Assembly (NCBI RefSeq): GCF_007896845.1
Contig: NZ_VOHS01000005.1
Coordinates: forward strand, 1 to 64,000
DNA from: Chitinophaga pinensis
GTDB taxonomy: Bacteria > Bacteroidota > Bacteroidia > Chitinophagales > Chitinophagaceae
Direction of reading: 5' to 3'
Length of the DNA: 64,000 nt
Shown piece after piece: positions 1 through 10,205 of the stretch. The notes under the pieces were generated by a model. That model was given only the letters and a program-made list of their open reading frames with translations. It was not told where the DNA came from and searched no databases. The position numbers and the translations under genes are program-made. Positions within the stretch are counted from its first letter, which is position 1; each line of letters starts with the position of its first letter.

Positions 1-784
1 GCAGCAATAAACGCGGATAACCAAAAGTGGTGATCTTATGCGGTTTATAATGCTGACGCATGGTAAAATACCGGCCATTACCCAATACAGTTCCTATCAC
101 ATTTTCGCCTGTGTACGGCAGTAGTGACATCATAGGTATTATACTTTACCGACTTTCTATAATCAGTGGGCGATTGGGATAATAAGCCGCTCCGCTACGT
201 TGTCCGTTGATATATAACTCATACAGTCCGGGGCCGGAGATATAGACCATTGCCCGTTTACCTGCTGTTGTTACATCAAAAGACTTCCGGTAATATCTGG
301 CGGAAAGACGGGAGAATTTGATTGTGCACTATCCCATGGGAAAGCCTTATCCGCGCCTATCCAACGGGCTTTCCAGTCGGTAGCCTGTAAACAAACCCAT
401 ACTCCATTCATTGACCTCACTCCATTCAGCGGCACCGGTGTTTGTCCACACCCGTACCCGCCAGTAACAATGCTGACGGCTCTGTAAAGCCTTCCCTTCA
501 TACGGAACAGTATATGGTACTGACACTCACTTTACCGGTATTCCATAGATCGGCCTGACCAGCCTGCAACTTTTCCCGTGTAGAAGCCACCTCGATCTGA
601 TAGGCGACCTGATAACATTTCTTCCGCCGGCATTTATTTCCCAGCTAAAACGGGGATGTATGACATCAATACCAACGGGATTAACCAACATCTCACAACG
701 GAGCATGGAAAGTGATATAGGCGCAGCCCCTTTTAAGGACTGCATGCTTCCTAAAAAGAATAATATGTAGAGATAAAAGCGCAT
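1..784 (-). pseudogene. GH78 alpha-L-rhamnosidase, N-terminal part, frame-broken, runs off window
   Basis: This is the N-terminal part of a secreted GH78 alpha-L-rhamnosidase, which would remove rhamnose from pectin side chains. It opens with a signal peptide (MRFYLYILFFLGSM) and the family entry motif CEMLVNPVGIDVIHPRFSWE. The homology then hops between frames: AYQIEVASTREKLQAGQADLW, YWRVRVWTNTGAAEWSE, QATDWKARWIGA, YYRKSFDVTTAGKRAMVYIS and NVIGTVLGNGRYFTMRQHYK are all typical of the family. I count at least six frame changes, near 611, 507, 390, 307, 149 and 112. Some are losses and some gains of one base, and the one near 112 may be a two-base loss. It is the last visible gene of the PUL, and its ATG overlaps the stop of the upstream gene by one base. 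The C-terminal catalytic barrel lies outside the window. Either real decay or poor local sequence would explain the breaks. Confidence 0.8.
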
Positions 785-2624
785 TACAGTGGAGATGTTT
801 TGAGAGACCTGATATAGAATGTAGCGGTATGTGCTTCCTGTTCACCTGCCTGCTTCAGATCATACTCCTGATCAGCAGGTGTGTCTGCATCAGGAAAATG
901 TCTGGGTTCACCTGTGCGGAATACAATTCTCTCCAGTTTATCCACAGGTGCAAACAAGAGACTGGTCAGCACATCTTTTCCGTTAACATTGATAGTGTAG
1001 AAGCGATTCGTTGTATTAATATTCAGGCGAATGTTATACACACTATCCGGTGCATATTTCATAAAGTTCTTAAAGCGGGCGCCTGCTTTGCCTTGAATAC
1101 ACTATCCGCATCAAACACCAGTCTGATACCCGGTGTACCTTTACCGTCCTGCAATTCGATCTGTAACATGCCATAATTGTTCTGCGCAGGCGTCACTGTA
1201 AAGGCGACTTCCAGTTGCTGTGCCGCCGGGAATAAACGCTCCGCCTTTGCATAATCAAAAGGATCTTTATCTGTCAGGATCAGCTGTTGTTCTTTAGCAG
1301 GTGTATTACCAACAGATACAGCTGCCCAACGCGGACTATAAATATTCCAGTAAGTCAATGCAGCAGCAGCTGGTAATGCCGGGAATAATTCATCAACGTG
1401 TGCAGGTGCTTTATCCGTAACCGGCACTGGTATTTTTGATATCCAGATATCTTCTTTATTCATACTGTAGGTTACCCACAGATTACTATCAGCCGGTACG
1501 CCATTCCCTTCTTCAATACCCCGTACATATTGTGGCCCGTAAGACTTATAATTACCGCCATAACGCATAGGTGTAATTTCTCCGTTCACCAATAGCAGAT
1601 TGGTATAATCAAGACCATTCTCACTTACTGACAATGCCAATGGCCAGCGATATTCTGAGGGATTGTATACAGTAGCAAATCGTCCGTCTGTAGTGCGTTG
1701 TCCCCAGATCTTCGCATTGGCATTTACAAAACCGGGTGCACGTGCCACTGTGCTCCATGTACGTCCTTCATCCTTACTCATCGCTGTCAATGCGTTTTTC
1801 CACAGCCCTACCACTTTCCCATCAGGCAGGTGATAGTAGCAAAACGCCTTATATTGCTTTTGTAATGGAATCAGGGGATCATCTCTATCCGCTTCTTCAT
1901 TCCACTGTTGCATCATCAATGGAGTGGCCAGCAGCTCATTACAGGCTGCAACAAATGCTTTGTCTTTACTGCTGGTGTAAAACGGATAACGGGTGTTATC
2001 CTTATTCCATTTCTTTGTATACCTGATAAAATAGATAGAACCGAATTTGCCATCTGGTAATATTTCCCTGACTACCCTTCCTATACCATTCCCATCATTC
2101 GGATCGTCTTTTGCATCCAGACAGATACCATAGAAACCAAGTGCCAGCAGCTTATTATTCTTAGCCACATAGAAGCCCATGCGCTGATGCATGACTGCGA
2201 ATAAGTCCTTCGCCACACCGGGGTTTCCTTCTTTGGTAGTACCATCCGGGATCTTATAGGGAGGGAATAACACAAGCGGTTTATCCCAGTGATAACCATC
2301 TGCAGAAGACAACAACAATGTTTGTCCGGGAGGAATACTTTCACCTATTGCATCACTCAGGTATTCCACATAAAAGCGCTTGTTCCAGTAAGCCAGCATA
2401 GGCGCATGATTGTATGTCCATCCCATATCATCACCCATAGCAGGATGCTCTCTGTTGGCCCGCATAATCTGTATATTATGCACACCCATCACCGGACGTA
2501 ACTGTCCGTGGTGATAATCCACATTCACCAGTGTATTACCGGTATAGCGGATACTTTCCTGTGCAGCAGCTGTCAGTGAGGTTAACAGTAAGCATATCAT
2601 TGCAGTGATCCTCATAGTCGTCAT
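784..2624 (-). CDS. Secreted sialidase-fold (BNR-type) glycan-processing protein, one frameshift
   Basis: A signal peptide ends near SLTAAAQ, followed by a beta-propeller-like body with sialidase-type blades such as AMSKDEGRTWS and SVSENGLDYTN, then a beta-sandwich C-terminus. The exact substrate is not readable. In this pectin PUL it is presumably an exo-acting glycosidase or lyase of the sialidase superfamily. The frame is broken once: the upstream part (1059-2624) reads to VFKAK and then runs out, while the next frame continues with AGARFKNFMKYAPDSVYN down to 784. Adding one A to the AAA run (plus-strand TTT at 1087-1089) restores a single protein of about 613 residues, so this is probably a base-calling error. 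The start overlaps the stop of the GH43 gene by ATGA, suggesting translational coupling. Confidence 0.65.
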
Positions 2625-3523
2625 TTGAGCTTATCCAATATTTTACGGCGGACTTTAAACACTGTCCCGTGTTTATGTCCTTCAGGAATTATGATGCTGG
2701 CATTAATATCTCTGAATGTGCGGAAGTCAGTAGTAGCGACGGCTCCATAGCGCTTATTGCCATAGTCATCGTAATAGATCAGCCAGTCTTTTCCGGCTTT
2801 TAATACGGTCGGTCCTTCTGTCAGTTTTCCGGTAAATGGTGCGGAGACATCCTGATAAGGGCCTAAAGGATGTTGGGCAAAAGCCACCTTCAGATCTCTT
2901 TCATTACGGGTATTGTCCTTTAGCACCAATGTGTATGCCTGCGATCCTGTTTGTACGATCACGGCGTCTATCACGCTAAACCCCGGGTCCAGCAATAATT
3001 TAGCAGGTGAGAACGTCTGAAAGTCTTTGGTAGTCGTGTAATACATTCTATGATTATTATCCTCCGCTTCTATTCCTTTCTCAAAACGTCCCGGTATACA
3101 GGATGCCCAGATAATAATGAACTGCTTTCCCTCCTCATCATAGAATAATTCAGGCGCCCAGACATTTACAGTGGTGGGTTCCTGTTCCATTACGGGAATA
3201 AACTGCTGCGGCCTCCAGTGTTGCAGATCCTTTGAGGATGTATAACCGAAACCTTTATCCCCTTTCCAGCTACTCGTCCAGACCAGATGAAAAGTACCGT
3301 CGGGGCCTTTCACCATGCTGGGATCACGCATGATCTTATCTTTTCCCATCTGAGGATGCAGGAAACTTCCACGAAGACTATCCCATTTATAGCCATCGTA
3401 ACTATACAGGAAATGCAGCCCATCTTTGCCGGGTTCATGAAAAGAAGTGAACATGTACACTTCTTTGTTACTACGGCAGGCCGCAAGCAGAATAATCGAT
3501 ATATAGAGAGCAAATCGTTTCAT
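2621..3523 (-). CDS. GH43-family glycosidase, lipoprotein
   Basis: A lipoprotein of about 300 residues with a lipobox (IILLAACRS) after a short hydrophobic leader. I chose MKRFALY at 3523 because the upstream in-frame codons only add residues before the signal peptide. The body is a five-bladed propeller of GH43 type: an early blade has RDPSMVKGPDGTFHLVWTS, followed by VNVWAPELFYDEEGKQF, the usual GH43 strand, and later LTEGPTVLKAGKDWLIYYDD with the conserved glutamate. GH43 enzymes remove arabinofuranose, xylose or galactose. In this locus an arabinan or galactan side-chain activity is likely, but the subfamily cannot be read. It lies between the GH140-like and sialidase-fold genes with overlapping ends. 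Confidence 0.75.
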   Translation of the reverse strand: MKRFALYISIILLAACRSNKEVYMFTSFHEPGKDGLHFLYSYDGYKWDSLRGSFLHPQMGKDKIMRDPSMVKGPDGTFHLVWTSSWKGDKGFGYTSSKDLQHWRPQQFIPVMEQEPTTVNVWAPELFYDEEGKQFIIIWASCIPGRFEKGIEAEDNNHRMYYTTTKDFQTFSPAKLLLDPGFSVIDAVIVQTGSQAYTLVLKDNTRNERDLKVAFAQHPLGPYQDVSAPFTGKLTEGPTVLKAGKDWLIYYDDYGNKRYGAVATTDFRTFRDINASIIIPEGHKHGTVFKVRRKILDKLK

Positions 3524-3539
3524 GTTACACACACCAGCA

Positions 3540-4943
3540 CTATTTAACACTATCCATTACCAGTACCCAGTCGTTCCCTTCTTTTTCTTCTCCCGGCGGA
3601 TCAAATACAACTGTTCCTTTTTCATTGGGATAGGTGCCTATTTCTTTCGTTTCGCCATTTCTGGGATCATACCATGCTGCCTTCACACGGCGACCAGAGA
3701 TATGGCCCATATTCACAGCGATTTTACGACCGGTATAGGTATAAATAAATGCATAGTCTTTTCCGCGGGTAGCCAGTAAATGCTGATAGCCTTTACCATT
3801 ATCAGCCAACAGAGACTGATCGGGTACACGTGCTGCGTAATTGCGGGAACAGATCAGTTTTTCAAGGTATTGCATCTGACCGGCACCGGGTGCATTGATG
3901 GCGTCATTCCAATATTCACGCACACCATATACGCCCTTTCCGTCGGTCTGCTTGTGCATCTGCATCACGGCATTGTGACCATAAGTATATCCACAGGCGC
4001 CGGCAAATACAGACCAGTATCCATAACGACGTACATCATTATCTTTCCAGAATGGTTCTGCCGGATCATGCAATCCCTGTGGAATGCCTTCATAAGAAGG
4101 TTCTCCGTCTATAACAGGTTTTGCTGGTTTTCTTTGGTAGTCTGTCGTTACGTATTTCCAGTTATCTTCTCCATATGCTTTATCACCTTTGGTAGTATCC
4201 TGATCATATCTTCTGTGACCGGACTGGAACATGTTAAACGCCAGCCATGAACTGTCATGAAACCAATCGGAGGACTGCGTACGTCCGCGCGGATGGAAAG
4301 TCACCAGATGTCCCGGATCCTGTTGATGGAGCGTATTGCCGATGGCCATCCACACATTCATGGAGTCACTGCCTTTGATATCACCACCATTCATCCAGAT
4401 GATGTTAGGGTATTTTTTATAACGGTCTGCGAGGAAAGCAGCATAAGTAACGGCATCCTTTTCCTTAACAAGACCGGCTTTTACCGGGCTCCCCCATACC
4501 GGCACCAGTGCCATGTACAATCCCTTTTCCGCCGCTTTTGCCACCACAAAATCCACATGATCCCAATAGTCGTATTGTGTAGTATCTGTGGGTTGATTGC
4601 CGCTTGTTGTCAGCGGCTTACCTACATTGGTACCGATCAATGCAGAGTCTCCGTAAATATTGGCAGCGGTTACGGCTGGCAATACCATCACCTGAATGAC
4701 ATTAAATCCTTTCTGTTTACGGTTTTCAAGATATTGTTCTGTCTCTTCGCGGGTCAGTCTCGTAAAGAGCAGCCAGCCGGTATCCCCCAACCAGAAGAAG
4801 GGTTTCCCGTCACTGGTTTCAAAATACCGTCCGTTAGCAGACACCTTTAGTGGTGATAATTGTCGCTGTTGTGCATGGGTTAATGCGGTAAAACAAAGCA
4901 GCAGACAGCACGAGATCATCGCAATACAATTCCTGTTCAGCAT
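3540..4943 (-). CDS. GH140-like apiosidase (DUF4038 type)
   Basis: A secreted protein of about 467 residues with a signal peptide ending in LTHAQQ. The start MLNRNC at 4943 fits the 10-base gap after the upstream stop. The sequence follows the DUF4038/GH140 pattern: an N-terminal strand GRYFETSDGKPFFWLGDTGW, a TIM-barrel with KGFNVIQVMVLP and YPNIIWMNGGD, then PVIDGEPSYEG and ACGYTYGHNAV, and a C-terminal sandwich domain with AAWYDPRNGET. Characterised GH140 enzymes are endo-apiosidases that release side chains from the apiose linked to the rhamnogalacturonan-II backbone. That makes this gene the strongest indicator of RG-II as the PUL substrate. The family call rests on overall pattern recognition, and the catalytic residues were not mapped. 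Confidence 0.75.
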   Translation of the reverse strand: MLNRNCIAMISCCLLLCFTALTHAQQRQLSPLKVSANGRYFETSDGKPFFWLGDTGWLLFTRLTREETEQYLENRKQKGFNVIQVMVLPAVTAANIYGDSALIGTNVGKPLTTSGNQPTDTTQYDYWDHVDFVVAKAAEKGLYMALVPVWGSPVKAGLVKEKDAVTYAAFLADRYKKYPNIIWMNGGDIKGSDSMNVWMAIGNTLHQQDPGHLVTFHPRGRTQSSDWFHDSSWLAFNMFQSGHRRYDQDTTKGDKAYGEDNWKYVTTDYQRKPAKPVIDGEPSYEGIPQGLHDPAEPFWKDNDVRRYGYWSVFAGACGYTYGHNAVMQMHKQTDGKGVYGVREYWNDAINAPGAGQMQYLEKLICSRNYAARVPDQSLLADNGKGYQHLLATRGKDYAFIYTYTGRKIAVNMGHISGRRVKAAWYDPRNGETKEIGTYPNEKGTVVFDPPGEEKEGNDWVLVMDSVK

Positions 4944-4953
4944 AGTAGGTCCT

Positions 4954-7900
4954 TTATTTACGTACCAGCCAGAGTACCAGTGCACCCGCTTGTGGCGCTG
5001 GCAGCGTATGGCCGGTACCGGCTTTAATATTCTTTTTACTCAGTAGTATTTTACCATTGGCAGCATCGATCCACACAGCGTTGTAGGCAGCTGCGGCACC
5101 TGGGATATCGATATTTGCTGCACCGGTATTATAGATGATATAATCACCATGCGCATTGCTCAATGCCCATACACCCGGCATGTCTGCCGGATGCATATCA
5201 GCAGCGGCAGACAGAAAACCGGGTACAGCTATGGATGGAATACTGGCGAGAGAACCTCCTGCCATGAATACAGCCCAGCCGTATTTATCGTAACTATCGG
5301 CAGAATACATCACGGCCTTACCCGGATATAGATCGCGATACTCGCGTACTGCCCGATAGATCTCTTTCTCATTGCTACGCTTTGGTTTCAGCAAACGTGC
5401 ATGCTGACGGGGAGCAAGATTTTGTCCTCCCTGTGGTGCATAGACAGTTCCATTCTCCTGATAATGCCAGTAACGGATGTCAATCAGATCAATTGCCGCT
5501 GCACGTTGCGCATCCTTCAGTAAAGCGTCCTGCACATCTTTCGTTACGCTTAATCCTATAATAGGATGCTGCTGTTTTTCCTGCTCCCATCCTCTGATCA
5601 CATCTGCCCAGAAATCCACAAAATGCAGAGGACCTGTGAATTCAGCACCTATCAGCTGAATGACATTATGATTATTGCTGAAATTATCCAGACATTGACG
5701 GATATAAGCGCGATGCAGGTGGTTTCTTACAATATTGGTCGTATCATAAAACTGCTCCGCCATGAAGATGCGTTTACCACCGGCATAAGGCGGTGGCTCC
5801 GGAAATCCGGTCTTATTGATATTGTTGGCAGGCCGCCACGGAAAATCTGCATAGTGAGCACCTGCTTCGATAATATTATGCTGGAAATACTGCTGATGGA
5901 TCAATACCTGTCCATTCCTGTCGGCCAGTGAGGCAAACTGCTGCAGACGGTACCAGTACCAGCGGTTATATTTCGTCAGATCATACTTACTCAATCCTTC
6001 CCACGCAGTCCCTTGTCCGCTACGCGCAAAAGGCTGTTCATAAAAAGGAGGCCATACATCTCCATCCAATCGTAATACCCGCTCATGATCATCTCTTCTT
6101 CTTTCATACCATAATCCGTAATTATGATCGATCGCCACAATGTGCTTACGGCTCATCCACGCAGATACGGAATCCAGATCATCTGTTAAGCCTGTACCTG
6201 TTCTACCCGGTACATAACGGGTAATATGTGGTGTCGCTTCCTGTATCCCATCGGGTCTGATATTCCCTCTCCACCACGATACATCTCTCCGGTCCCCTGT
6301 CATAATTGCGCCATTATTCACCAACCATCCGTTCACTACCTTCATACCCGGTACAGCTGATAATACCGCAGATTGTACAGTCTCCTGTATCCGTACATTA
6401 CTGGCATTAACCGGAATCGGTGTGCGGGTGGCTGCCATACCGATCCATTCGTACAAGGTAGTAGCAGCTTGCATAGACTGGCGGGACAATGCGGCAGCAA
6501 CATCTGCAGTCGGACTACTGGAAGCGTCTCCCAATTCAGGCAGGAGGTAAGCGCGTTCCGCAGCTTTATCCCCCAGTCTGGCGGACAGCTGTGCATAATA
6601 CAGGCTGCGTGGCTGAATGTATTCATTGGAAGCATACCATTCCCCATCTCCTGCAAACTGCGCCCATGCACCGAAAGCCCAGTTATTGGCACCCGGCGGA
6701 CGATAACAATCTATCCGTGCGGCCGCACATTGCCACAATACGCTATTCGCAGCGGTCCATCCGGCGCCTTGTCCGTCCTGACCACGATTCGGGAAACCTA
6801 AAGTCTGTCCGTTGACAATTACATTATCCAGCAGCAAACCTGTAGCCCAGCTATCAATGGCACCACTGAAACTATAGGGCATATCAGACATGCATTGCAC
6901 AAAAGCATTGGGACCCGCTGCACAAAAACCGGCAGCAAAGTCATGGTAGCCATTTTGTGCATAGTTACGCTGGAACAGTGTCTGCTGACCTGACGTAAAG
7001 AAGGTATAACGACGTTGTCCGCCGATCTCTGAGACAGGCGCTGTGGATATACAATCTTCTACGGTGACCCTGCGGGCTGTCTCTAATACAGCTACGGCAG
7101 AACCGGCAAAATGTTCAAAACTGACCTGTCTTACCCAGGCATCTGTGGCATTTTCTATTGCGATGGCTGTCCAGCAATGATCTTCATCCTTCGGATTCGT
7201 AGCATCAAAGACTGAACGGCAATGCAGGTTTTCCACGCCTGTCTGTGTAATCAATCCCGGCCATTTATAAGCTGCAACGGTAGCTGCCCCATACGCCGTA
7301 TCCAGTGCGTTGGTAAGGGGAACATCCAATGTGACTGTATTTCCGGTTACTTTCATCACTTTACGAGACCAGTGGATCTCCCGGTCTCCCGGCTTCCATC
7401 CAAGAGCAGTAATACCGCCACCAAAATGTGCGGTACCTGATTGCTGTATCCACGAGAGCGTACAGGGACGTACGATTTCCACTTCATCTCCTTCTTTTAG
7501 TGATGCACCTGCTGGTATATGTACAACATTACTGTTCACAGGTACATAAGCGTCTGTGATCTTTACCGCCGGAGATAATTGTTTATCATTACGGCCACTG
7601 ATGTGTATAAGTATGGCACGGCTGTAACCTGTCGCCAGTAATACGGTGCTATCTCCGCTTCCTCTCAGTACGACACCAGAGGCGTTGATACGCAGGCTTC
7701 CGCTGATCTCGAAAGTGCCCTTATCCAGCAATACAGCGCCACGTATACCGTCTTTCAATGGTAATGACGCTACATAATCCAGTGCAGCCTGTATGGTCGC
7801 GGTAGCATCTCCCTTCATAACAGGCACCCTGACCCTTATAGGGGTCAGGGGCAATGCTTGTTCGCCGGCCATATATCCACACCAGGAGAAATCAGGCACA

Positions 7901-8046
7901 CGATTCCCTTTCTCATCCGGCTGATACACCAGCTGTCCTTTTTCCCATGACACAGGAGGTAAAGGCGCTTTCGGCTTCTTTGCCTGTGCGGCTGCCAATA
8001 AAGGCAGCCAGCAGGCAATACATATTGTTAATAATCGCTTAGTCAT
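4954..8046 (-). CDS. Large secreted protein: N-terminal beta-helix, C-terminal barrel-like domain
   Basis: A 1030-residue secreted protein with a signal peptide ending LLAAAQA. Residues of about 70-520 have the look of a right-handed parallel beta-helix of the pectate-lyase superfamily: IQAALDYVAS, GAVLLDKGTFEISGSL, GVVLRGSGDSTVLLA, VRQVSFEHFAGSAVAVLE and VTVEDCIS. The second half (about 600-930) looks like a glycosidase TIM barrel, with HIVAIDHNYGLWYERRRDD, YNRWYWYRLQQFASLADRN, NVIQLIGAEFTGPLHFVDFW and IGLSVTKDVQDALL. It ends in a small sandwich domain. I recall similar proteins carrying DUF4955/DUF6298-type labels, without assigned activity. Overlap with the pectate-lyase gene (8 bases) and neighbours acting on RG-II suggest a role in pectin breakdown. 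The reaction is unknown. Confidence 0.6.
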   Translation of the reverse strand: MTKRLLTICIACWLPLLAAAQAKKPKAPLPPVSWEKGQLVYQPDEKGNRVPDFSWCGYMAGEQALPLTPIRVRVPVMKGDATATIQAALDYVASLPLKDGIRGAVLLDKGTFEISGSLRINASGVVLRGSGDSTVLLATGYSRAILIHISGRNDKQLSPAVKITDAYVPVNSNVVHIPAGASLKEGDEVEIVRPCTLSWIQQSGTAHFGGGITALGWKPGDREIHWSRKVMKVTGNTVTLDVPLTNALDTAYGAATVAAYKWPGLITQTGVENLHCRSVFDATNPKDEDHCWTAIAIENATDAWVRQVSFEHFAGSAVAVLETARRVTVEDCISTAPVSEIGGQRRYTFFTSGQQTLFQRNYAQNGYHDFAAGFCAAGPNAFVQCMSDMPYSFSGAIDSWATGLLLDNVIVNGQTLGFPNRGQDGQGAGWTAANSVLWQCAAARIDCYRPPGANNWAFGAWAQFAGDGEWYASNEYIQPRSLYYAQLSARLGDKAAERAYLLPELGDASSSPTADVAAALSRQSMQAATTLYEWIGMAATRTPIPVNASNVRIQETVQSAVLSAVPGMKVVNGWLVNNGAIMTGDRRDVSWWRGNIRPDGIQEATPHITRYVPGRTGTGLTDDLDSVSAWMSRKHIVAIDHNYGLWYERRRDDHERVLRLDGDVWPPFYEQPFARSGQGTAWEGLSKYDLTKYNRWYWYRLQQFASLADRNGQVLIHQQYFQHNIIEAGAHYADFPWRPANNINKTGFPEPPPYAGGKRIFMAEQFYDTTNIVRNHLHRAYIRQCLDNFSNNHNVIQLIGAEFTGPLHFVDFWADVIRGWEQEKQQHPIIGLSVTKDVQDALLKDAQRAAAIDLIDIRYWHYQENGTVYAPQGGQNLAPRQHARLLKPKRSNEKEIYRAVREYRDLYPGKAVMYSADSYDKYGWAVFMAGGSLASIPSIAVPGFLSAAADMHPADMPGVWALSNAHGDYIIYNTGAANIDIPGAAAAYNAVWIDAANGKILLSKKNIKAGTGHTLPAPQAGALVLWLVRK

Positions 8047-10144
8047 TCCTACGTTTCTTCCAGTCGGCTTCCGCCTTTTTCATGTCTATACCTGCTGATG
8101 ACAGGTAGTTATTGATACGTCCTTTGTATTTACCAAACCATGCATGCTTCTGTTCTGAAGAACCTGCATCCATTGCTTTCTCCCGTGCTTCTTCCAGCCA
8201 GATTTTAATCTGTTGTTGTTGCTTTTGGGTCAGCTGAGGCAACATTTCCAGATAAGCATTGTAAGTGATCGGCATAACACCATAGGTCATACCGTCTTTC
8301 ACCCGTGTTACCTGTTCTGTGCTCAGTACAGAAGAGAGCTTTGACAGGTAACGATCATGCAGCTGGTGTATCTGCGTGGTATCTTTCTTTTCATCCAGAT
8401 CATGCAGATCAACATATTGCTGTGCGATGATATCCTGTACCTGTATAGATTTACCTGCATCACGGAGATCGAGGGTAGATACAATCTTAGAAGCACGTTC
8501 CGTTACAATCATCTGATAGCTTTTCTTGTCGCCTTTGATGTCGTTCAGGAAATCTTCGATATTGGTATAACCATCGCCATTACCATCCAGTACGGCATCC
8601 TTCGGATCTTTCGGATTCATTTTATGACGGGTTTCCCATTCATCAGGAATACCATCGCCATCGCTGTCTTTATAGGGCTTACCCTTGTATTCAGGATAAC
8701 CACCCACCTGTGCGATATCATAGATAATACCTTCTTTATAAGAGTCCGGGCTCAGACGGCGTTTGATGTATTCACTGCCGATCTTTGATGTGGTATTATC
8801 CTTGTATTGAATCTTACCCGTTCTTACCTGCTCAATCACTCTTGTATCTACAGCATCACGCACCGGCAGTGTAGCGCCGGCATTATCCAATACATACTGA
8901 TAGGCGTCTTTTGCTGACATGATCATCATACGCGGCATCGGCAAGGGATTGCTCACACGCATGTCTTTTTCATACTCACCGGCATTATCCATATCTTCTA
9001 TCTGCACACCACCATCCCAGTTGTTGGCAGTGACTTTTGGATAGCCCTCCATGATGTTGCCGTTTACATATGCCCGGCCGAATTCACGGTATTTCAGTTT
9101 ACTACGACCTGATTCAGGTTTCAGTATCCTGTGACCAACAGCATCATCTTTTGGTGTGATCGGACCCGGTTTAAAGTAGTTATTCACAATATTGAACTGT
9201 GAACGATAATCACCACCGTCTACAGTACGGTGTTTCCAGTTGAACACCACGTTATTCACAAAGTTGAAGATGCTGTACCAGCCAATAGAAGGGTTACGGC
9301 CGGCATTACATGCCCAGAGATTGCGCATGAATGAACAGTTTTCTCCACCGAGTGTACTACCGAATGCATGATTGTACGTATCCAGTGCTTCAGAAGAAAT
9401 GGTATTCTGAATAGTGATATTGATAGTAGGTAGTTTTTCCTCCGCGTAACCAGCACCCGGATTGTACATATGACGATAGAGCGAGATGTTCTCATCCAAT
9501 CCCCAGCTGGTTGAACAATGATCGATAATGATGTTACCGATCGGGTTCCCGCCCAATGCATCATCCCTACGTCCGACAGTTGTTTCTCCACGACGGAAAC
9601 GCATATAACGGATGACAACATCATGTGTATTGATCCAGAAAGATTCTCCTGCTACGCAGACACCATCCCCCGGAGCCGTCTGACCGGCAATGGTAACATA
9701 AGGCGCCATCAGGATGATCGGCGTTTTCAGATGAATGATACCCGCTACGTTGAATACAATCGTACGCGCACCACCCGCTTCACAGGCATCACGTAAAGTA
9801 CCGGGACCACTGTCTTCGAGGCTGGTGACTACAAAGATCTTTCCGCCCCTTCCACCGAAAGTATAGGCACCACCACCTTCCGCACCCGGGAAGGCAGGGA
9901 TCTGTGCCTGTGGCAGATCAGTTGGTCTGGAGGCGAATGGAATATAAGGTTTCCCCTGACGGGCTTCCTCTTTTACGATAGGTAATGCTTTTTCCCATGC
10001 AGCATCTGAATGTCTTTTTGCGCCTTCCAGCAATGAGTCACTGACTTCCTGTACGGCCTTTGGTATGGTAGGATACTGAGCATAAGCACCCTGCGCCCCT
10101 CCAAGGGCAGCAATAAGCAATGTTCCGGCGAGATAATGTTTCAT
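8039..10144 (-). CDS. Pectate lyase with Ca-binding and C-terminal helical domain
   Basis: A secreted 701-residue protein (signal peptide MKHYLAGTLLIAALGGAQGA). Residues of about 82-400 form a pectate-lyase beta-helix: FPGAEGGGAYTFGGRGGKI, VTSLEDSGPGTLRDA, TIAGQTAPGDGV, VVIRYMRFRRGE and IIIDHCSTSWGLDENISLY (about 205-223), which is the signature of this lyase type. It would cleave homogalacturonan by beta-elimination with Ca2+. Around 493-541 are two Asp-rich Ca-binding loops (DSDGDGIPDEWE, DGNGDGYTNIEDF) like thrombospondin-3/dockerin repeats. The last 160 residues are helical and charged and resemble DUF3826. The gene sits directly behind SusD, the usual position for the first surface enzyme of a PUL. 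Confidence 0.82.
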   Translation of the reverse strand: MKHYLAGTLLIAALGGAQGAYAQYPTIPKAVQEVSDSLLEGAKRHSDAAWEKALPIVKEEARQGKPYIPFASRPTDLPQAQIPAFPGAEGGGAYTFGGRGGKIFVVTSLEDSGPGTLRDACEAGGARTIVFNVAGIIHLKTPIILMAPYVTIAGQTAPGDGVCVAGESFWINTHDVVIRYMRFRRGETTVGRRDDALGGNPIGNIIIDHCSTSWGLDENISLYRHMYNPGAGYAEEKLPTINITIQNTISSEALDTYNHAFGSTLGGENCSFMRNLWACNAGRNPSIGWYSIFNFVNNVVFNWKHRTVDGGDYRSQFNIVNNYFKPGPITPKDDAVGHRILKPESGRSKLKYREFGRAYVNGNIMEGYPKVTANNWDGGVQIEDMDNAGEYEKDMRVSNPLPMPRMMIMSAKDAYQYVLDNAGATLPVRDAVDTRVIEQVRTGKIQYKDNTTSKIGSEYIKRRLSPDSYKEGIIYDIAQVGGYPEYKGKPYKDSDGDGIPDEWETRHKMNPKDPKDAVLDGNGDGYTNIEDFLNDIKGDKKSYQMIVTERASKIVSTLDLRDAGKSIQVQDIIAQQYVDLHDLDEKKDTTQIHQLHDRYLSKLSSVLSTEQVTRVKDGMTYGVMPITYNAYLEMLPQLTQKQQQQIKIWLEEAREKAMDAGSSEQKHAWFGKYKGRINNYLSSAGIDMKKAEADWKKRRND

Positions 10145-10205
10145 GCGAGTAGTTTAATGGTCTGTGAACTTTAACCGTTCAGAGATAATGGTATGTATTA
10201 TATTT

